A DNA stretch of 47,458 nucleotides from Helicobacter sp. (GTDB lineage: Bacteria > Campylobacterota > Campylobacteria > Campylobacterales > Helicobacteraceae), in assembly GCF_017502485.1 (NCBI RefSeq), contig NZ_JAFVUX010000008.1, positions 1-47,458 of the forward strand, given 5' to 3'. A program made the position numbers and the translations under genes. Below the pieces are notes generated by a model that worked only from the letters and a program-made list of their open reading frames with translations, ran no database searches and was not told the DNA's origin. Below are positions 43,323 to 47,458 of this stretch, piece by piece (the stretch's first letter is position 1; each line of letters opens with the position of its first letter).

Positions 43323-44133
43323 TTGCATCCTTTGTGGTGGTTTGGGTTATTTGATCGCTTTTGTAGGCTAGGAGCAAAAAGTGCGGATACCAAAGTTTTG
43401 GCAGGTAGTGGTAGCGCGTGGTGTAGCCTAGAGCTTGCAGTGTGGATTCTAGCTTGTTTGGATAGACTTTGCAAACTTTTTCTTGGTTAAAGACTAGGTC
43501 GTGCAAGGCGTTTGCATAATGCCCAAGTAAATGCCTAGAATCTATATCTTTGATTACGATTATAGGGATAGAAGCGATGGATTCTAGGAGATTATTGATA
43601 AACTCTTGGCTTAGGTGGTGTAGCACATCGCTTGCGAAAAATAGGTCAAATGCATAGCGTGAAAGGGCAGAATCTAGGCTAGATTCTAGGGTGATGTTGG
43701 GGTAGTGGGTGTGAGGGGTTAGGGTGGTGTAGATGGAGTCGATGGCTACAACCTTGCATTGAGGCGTTGGAACTTTGCTAGTGGATTCTGCGCGATTGGC
43801 TGTTGGCTCGCTTAAATTTGTGGTGTTGCTAGAATCCACTTTTTGCAAAGTGTGTTCTATGGCTTGCGGTTGTTTTTCATTACCGCTTTTGGATTCTAGC
43901 CCGCAAACTGAATTTTTAAGCTTTTGCCCCCCCCCTATAGAAATATCACTACTAGTCATCATTGTAGCAAAATACTCACTAAAATACAGTGTTCCTGCGC
44001 CAAAGTCTGCGATGGTGCGCGGTGTGCTAAGGTCAAAGCTAGATTCTAGAATAGTGCAGATTTCTTGGGTGGGTAGAATCACGCCTCGCGCTTTTTTGCG
44101 CAAGCGTTCTACATAGCTATTATCAAAGCTCAT
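43312..44133 (-). CDS. SAM-dependent methyltransferase with a G-tract, ON in this sequence
   Basis: A class I methyltransferase with its SAM site in TIADFGAGTLYFSEYFA (near residue 40) and FDLFFASDVLHHLSQEF further on. After residue 64 a run of nine G reads Ile-Gly-Gly-Gly-Gln-Lys in frame, then about 55 Ser/Thr/Glu/Lys/Asn-rich residues before the fold resumes at CKVVAIDSIY. The 273 residues therefore include a large loop insertion. The methyl acceptor is unknown; neighbours suggest a surface sugar or lipid. It is in frame as read, so ON. Confidence 0.78.
   Translation of the reverse strand: MSFDNSYVERLRKKARGVILPTQEICTILESSFDLSTPRTIADFGAGTLYFSEYFATMMTSSDISIGGGQKLKNSVCGLESKSGNEKQPQAIEHTLQKVDSSNTTNLSEPTANRAESTSKVPTPQCKVVAIDSIYTTLTPHTHYPNITLESSLDSALSRYAFDLFFASDVLHHLSQEFINNLLESIASIPIIVIKDIDSRHLLGHYANALHDLVFNQEKVCKVYPNKLESTLQALGYTTRYHYLPKLWYPHFLLLAYKSDQITQTTTKDANER
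43927..43935 (-). repeat. Homopolymer C9 (G9 on coding strand), potential phase switch
   Basis: Nine C on the plus strand in the methyltransferase. Nine keeps the frame open. It is the shortest of the five tracts, so the switching rate is uncertain. Confidence 0.8.
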
Positions 44134-44175
44134 AATCGCTCCTTGTGTTGGATTAAAGGGAGTGATTATAGCGTA

Positions 44176-45720
44176 TTATGGGCGCATAGGCTTAGCAGTG
44201 AAGCTCTCTACTCCAAAATAATTAGCGTAGGTGTTGTTGGGCCACACTTTTGGATCTTCTCCGGGGTTGCCAAAGTCACCATAGCCTTTGTAGTATGAGG
44301 CAAATGTCGCAGAATCCACGACTATATCCACTTGTCCTAGGGCTTTTTGTGTAGCGATTGATGAGAGCATAGCGTGCCATTTGATACGCATATCCATATA
44401 GGCGATAAGCACAAAGCTCCCATAAGCAATACAGCTTGCAAGCCCTAGTGTCGCAATGGGCTTAAGCAGTGTTGGATAGCATAAGGTGAGATAGTGCAAA
44501 AACGCAAGCACCATAGCGATATGCAAGAGTGTAAAAGGCAGTGAAGTGCGCTTAGGTAGCCAGCCCATTTGGATATTGGCACTCTTATACATAAATACAG
44601 CGAAAAAGCAAAAGCCAATGCACAAAAGCATATTGCGCAAAGGAAGATTGTTTTGCCTATGGGCTAGCAAGCTCAAATACCACGCCCACACAAGAGCGAG
44701 TAGGAAAAATGCTCCGCTTGTATGCTGGCGCAAGATAAGTGTGGCAATAGTTAGAAGCACGATGAAAATAAGCTTTTGTGTTTTGCTCAAGTTAGATTCT
44801 AGGAGATAGAGCGCACTTGCTAGGATAATTGCTAGTGTGAGAAAGCCATTCGCCTTAGCATAGACATATTTTAGCCACGCGATTTTCTCACCAAAGCTTA
44901 GAGCAAGTAGCTCGCTAAAGCTATGAAATGGGATGCCAAGCTCCCTAAATACTGCGATACGCTTCAATGCTCCCGGAGCTAAAAAAACGATGAGAAACCC
45001 AACCACAAGCCCAGCAATCCCAGCAATATACCATAGTGGGATTTGCTGCTTTTGGTAGAGCATATACACAAGCAGTCCTAGCAAAAATGCAATAGCCACG
45101 ATGATAAATTCACTACTCCAGCCAGCTAGAATCCCTAGCACAAAGAGTCCCACTCCACAGATAAATGAAAGCTTTGGTGGCACTAATCGCTTGCCTAGAG
45201 TGTAGCTAAGTAAGATTCTATAAGGGATAAGGAAGCTAAAGATAAGCATATATGCCCAGAGATAATTAAACGCACCAAATACGACAATGAAAATCCCACC
45301 AAATGATGAAGAGCCATCAACCATAAGGATAAAAAGTATAAGCGCAATTGTGCCTAGATCTTGCAGAGTATTGCTGGGCTTTCTCCCAAAGACGATAAAG
45401 AAAAAGGCGTAGATCACATAAGTGCCAACAAGCGCATTTAGTGGGGCAAAATAAGGCGTGGTAGCAAAGTGGCTGCCAAAACCCGCAGCTAGTAGCTCAC
45501 CCAAACGCCCTAGCCAATTCATATATACACTAAGCGCACCTTGTAGCAGTCCTAAGCCTCTGCCTAAGTCATCGCTTTGCGGGGGAAAAAGAGCATTTAA
45601 TGCATAAAGAAAGAGAAAAATACCAAAGGCTAAAACCGCTTGGTAAGAACTTTGGCTAAAACGGGGGGCAAGCGTGCTGCTAGTAGAAGTGCTAGTGGTT
45701 TTAGAAGCTTGTGTTTCCAT
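44176..45720 (-). CDS. DUF6056-like polytopic membrane protein
   Basis: About 514 residues from ATG 45720 (TTTGGAGATGATT upstream). There are about ten to twelve hydrophobic segments (for example FGIFLFLYALNALF, YVIYAFFFIVFG, LILFILMVDGSSSFGG) with the loop SDDLGRGLGL after the first. This resembles DUF6056 proteins found in glycan loci, thought to be sugar-transfer or polymerase-like membrane enzymes. The C-terminal part faces outside (WPNNTYANYFGVE). Confidence 0.65.
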   Translation of the reverse strand: METQASKTTSTSTSSTLAPRFSQSSYQAVLAFGIFLFLYALNALFPPQSDDLGRGLGLLQGALSVYMNWLGRLGELLAAGFGSHFATTPYFAPLNALVGTYVIYAFFFIVFGRKPSNTLQDLGTIALILFILMVDGSSSFGGIFIVVFGAFNYLWAYMLIFSFLIPYRILLSYTLGKRLVPPKLSFICGVGLFVLGILAGWSSEFIIVAIAFLLGLLVYMLYQKQQIPLWYIAGIAGLVVGFLIVFLAPGALKRIAVFRELGIPFHSFSELLALSFGEKIAWLKYVYAKANGFLTLAIILASALYLLESNLSKTQKLIFIVLLTIATLILRQHTSGAFFLLALVWAWYLSLLAHRQNNLPLRNMLLCIGFCFFAVFMYKSANIQMGWLPKRTSLPFTLLHIAMVLAFLHYLTLCYPTLLKPIATLGLASCIAYGSFVLIAYMDMRIKWHAMLSSIATQKALGQVDIVVDSATFASYYKGYGDFGNPGEDPKVWPNNTYANYFGVESFTAKPMRP

Positions 45721-45784
45721 AATCATCTCCAAAGGCGGGATAAAAGTCAAAAGCAAGTGCGCATTATAGCGCATTAGACTTATG

Positions 45785-46765
45785 CTAGTCTTTGAACTTG
45801 TGCTTGTAGGCAGCTAGGAGCATATCGCTATCATTATAGAGTGGATTCCAGCCTAGCTCTGCTTGCGTGCTACTAATATCGACAATGTATTGGCAGTCGG
45901 CTATGGCATATTGCTCCTTATACATTAGCGGAAGTCCTAGCTGCTCTAGCACACCTAGAGCAAGCTTCACACTTTTTGCATGCGTGGGAATGAGCTTGCT
46001 CTTTGAGCCTACTTGCGTGATTAGATTGCCTAAAAGGGCTTTGATTGTAGGGGGATTGTGTGAGCCTAGGTTATAGGCATTATTGGGGAAGCTAGATTCT
46101 ATGGCACAGATGATTGCTCGCGCGCAGTCTTGCACGCTAATCATTTGGTAGCAGTTGCTGCCATCGCCAATAAGTGGCACAGGCAAAGAGTGCGAAATAA
46201 GTGTAAAAAGCTTGGTCAAAATCCCATACCGCCCAGCCCCTACGATAATTCTAGGGCGGAATATGCTAGCTTGTATGCCTTGCTCTCTTGCTTTAGCAAT
46301 TAGATCTTCTGCTAATACCTTGCTTTGACCATAGTAGCCAAAGGGTGCGCGATTATGACTAGTATCCACAGGCAAGTAAGCAGGCTTGCCATAGACCATA
46401 TCAGTGCTAAAGTAGATAAGCTTGCGCGCGTTAGATTCTAGCATTGACTTAAGTATTGCTTGTGTGCCTTTGACATTGACATCATAAAAATACCGCTCCA
46501 ATGTCTTTAAGCCAAAGGGTTTAAGTGGGGGCTTTGGCGCGTAAGCTCTAGCGGCTAGATGTATGATAATGTCGCTAGATTTAAGTGGGAAATCAAAACC
46601 TTGTAGCAAATCACAAAACACAAAGGTGCCTAGGGTGTGGTTTTGCACGCGATCTAAGCAGATAATCTCGCCAGAATCTATGCGCCCTTGCGCTATGGAC
46701 TCTTGTAAGGCTGTGATAGTATAAGAGCCTACAAACCCGCTCCCACCAATGACAATATAGCGCAT
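45785..46765 (-). CDS. NAD-dependent nucleotide-sugar epimerase/dehydratase
   Basis: Short-chain extended family. The Rossmann motif is VIGGSGFVGSYT (GGXGXXG) at residue 4, the catalytic residues are in LIYFSTDMVYG and PFGYYGQSK (Tyr-X3-Lys), and the substrate-side RPRIIVGAGRYG is present. The 326 residues are normal. It may change a sugar or a lipid-linked sugar; the exact reaction is unknown. It is three bases after the SMR-type carrier gene. Confidence 0.85.
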   Translation of the reverse strand: MRYIVIGGSGFVGSYTITALQESIAQGRIDSGEIICLDRVQNHTLGTFVFCDLLQGFDFPLKSSDIIIHLAARAYAPKPPLKPFGLKTLERYFYDVNVKGTQAILKSMLESNARKLIYFSTDMVYGKPAYLPVDTSHNRAPFGYYGQSKVLAEDLIAKAREQGIQASIFRPRIIVGAGRYGILTKLFTLISHSLPVPLIGDGSNCYQMISVQDCARAIICAIESSFPNNAYNLGSHNPPTIKALLGNLITQVGSKSKLIPTHAKSVKLALGVLEQLGLPLMYKEQYAIADCQYIVDISSTQAELGWNPLYNDSDMLLAAYKHKFKD

Positions 46766-46767
46766 AG

Positions 46768-47130
46768 CTACCCCCTGCTAAAAGTTAAGAAGACAAGCCC
46801 AGCACAAATAAGTGCTATGCCTAAGATCTTTTGCAAAGTAAGCGGCTCGCCAAAGGCAAAATACGCCACAACTGCTGAGAAAATAAAGCCTATACTAAGG
46901 AATGGATAAGCAATAGAGACATTCACACGCGCTAGCACGATAAGCCAGCTAACAATGCTAATGGCATAAATCGCCAAGCCTCCTAAGATAAATGGGTTTA
47001 GTACGCCTTTTAGGATAAAGCTAAGACTTAGGCTAAGCTCACCAAGATCGCCCATACCACGCTTTAGCAGGAGCTGGGCTATGGCATTGAGCAATACAGA
47101 GAAGAGAATGAGAGGGATAAAGGCAATCAT
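46768..47130 (-). CDS. SMR/EamA-type small carrier (ArnE-like flippase subunit)
   Basis: 120 residues with four membrane segments: LILFSVLLNAIAQLLLKRG, a second near 42-60, VSIAYPFLSIGFIFSAVVA and LGIALICAGLVFLTF. AQLLLKRG and AYPFLSIGF are shared by ArnE-like and EmrE-like proteins. Next to glycan genes, a role in flipping a lipid-linked sugar is more likely than drug export. Its start overlaps the stop of the upstream partial gene (ATGA). Confidence 0.8.
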   Translation of the reverse strand: MIAFIPLILFSVLLNAIAQLLLKRGMGDLGELSLSLSFILKGVLNPFILGGLAIYAISIVSWLIVLARVNVSIAYPFLSIGFIFSAVVAYFAFGEPLTLQKILGIALICAGLVFLTFSRG

Positions 47131-47458
47131 AAATACTCCTTAAAGATGGGATTGATAGGGGGTTGTGTAAAAAGAATAAGGCGCAAAAATCTGGGCTTCA
47201 AGGCGGACTTACAAGGAGATAAGCGTGATAAATGGCGCAAATGACTACCACTGGCATCGAGGGATAGGATAAAGGTGTGGTAGGCAAAAAGATAATACAG
47301 GTAGCAAACTACTAAGAAACAAAACGGAGCTAGTAGAAAAGATGTGATATAGAATCTAAAGTAGCAGAATCTAGGCTGGCACGAGCTAGGATAGAGTTTA
47401 GGGCGATAGAATCTAGGCTGTAGATCTGCCCAGATTCTAGCTAATTCATACTGCCCCC
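47127..47458 (-). CDS. C-terminal end of an unidentified gene, cut by the window edge
   Basis: The minus-strand frame is open from the right edge to TGA at 47127-47129, which overlaps the next start in an ATGA, typical of coupled genes. The visible 110 residues have one membrane-like segment (SFLLAPFCFLVVCYLYYLF) and then a basic region; no known domain is recognised. The edge itself is a run of at least five G on the coding strand. The open frame, which reads GGG CAG after the run, resembles the layout in the phase-variable genes. Five TAGAATCT/AGATTCTA-type motifs occur within the fragment. Confidence 0.5.
   Translation of the reverse strand, partial: GQYELARIWADLQPRFYRPKLYPSSCQPRFCYFRFYITSFLLAPFCFLVVCYLYYLFAYHTFILSLDASGSHLRHLSRLSPCKSALKPRFLRLILFTQPPINPIFKEYL

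Noticed and set aside
1-47458. tRNA or rRNA genes, insertion sequences and prophage
   Set aside because: I saw no cloverleaf, rRNA block, transposase motif or phage gene while reading, though no RNA search was run.

Overview
The window is a chromosomal segment of an epsilonproteobacterium, most likely an enterohepatic Helicobacter. Several gene strings match what I recall of H. pylori gene order: hslV-hslU-era-csd6; csd3-nudix-pgbA-glcD; tatB-tatC-queA-rsmG-PP0621; and holA-rpsF-ssb-rpsR. A CosR/HsrA-type orphan regulator, a Helicobacter-type FlgM and long FlgK/FlgL proteins fit the same group. Methionine genes (metA, metY) and branched-chain amino-acid genes (ilvB, ilvH), which H. pylori lacks as far as I know, argue for an enterohepatic species rather than H. 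pylori. The species call is inference.

Layout. 1-732 is the start of a DegT-type sugar aminotransferase that runs off the left edge, followed by a gene-free repeat region (733-1251). 1252-4063 (minus) holds a DUF2156 protein, pheA and a YebC regulator, then decayed WYL-type regulator remnants (4193-4549). 4617-7287 (minus) is a phase-variable pair, a radical SAM enzyme and a family 8 glycosyltransferase. 7342-9523 (minus) is metA-metY with a twin palindrome upstream. 9813-14556 (plus) is hslVU-era-csd6-fliP. A decayed azlD, dps, then flgM-flgN-flgK (minus) follow. 18647-24142 (plus) is csd3, a nudix hydrolase, a PgbA-like protein, a small gene, glcD and capA. flgL follows behind a sigma-54 promoter, then a 500-base non-coding stretch, the CosR/HsrA regulator, a META lipoprotein, ilvB (frameshifted) and ilvH, a CysZ/EI24-like membrane protein (minus), prfB, atpB, tatBC, queA, rsmG and a phase-variable GT-D glycosyltransferase. 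38811-42023 (minus) is mqnA-holA-rpsF-ssb-rpsR. 42097-47458 (minus) is a surface-glycan cluster: acyltransferase, methyltransferase, DUF6056 membrane protein, nucleotide-sugar epimerase, SMR-type carrier, and the end of one more gene.

How it works together. Three themes dominate: motility (fliP, flgK, flgL, flgN, flgM), cell-wall shaping (Csd6 and Csd3, which in H. pylori help make the helical cell), and switchable surface glycans. Five genes carry G/C homopolymer tracts of 9 to 14 bases. By reading frame, the radical SAM enzyme, GT8, GT-D and acyltransferase are OFF in this sequence and the methyltransferase is ON. In at least four of the five, the tract is followed by a hydrophilic low-complexity segment. 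A second theme is the near-palindrome TAGA[A/T]TCTA, scattered through genes and spacers, sometimes forming terminator stems and sometimes sitting in apparent in-frame insertions inside housekeeping proteins.

All functional calls are from reading the sequence and remembered family motifs; no database search was run.
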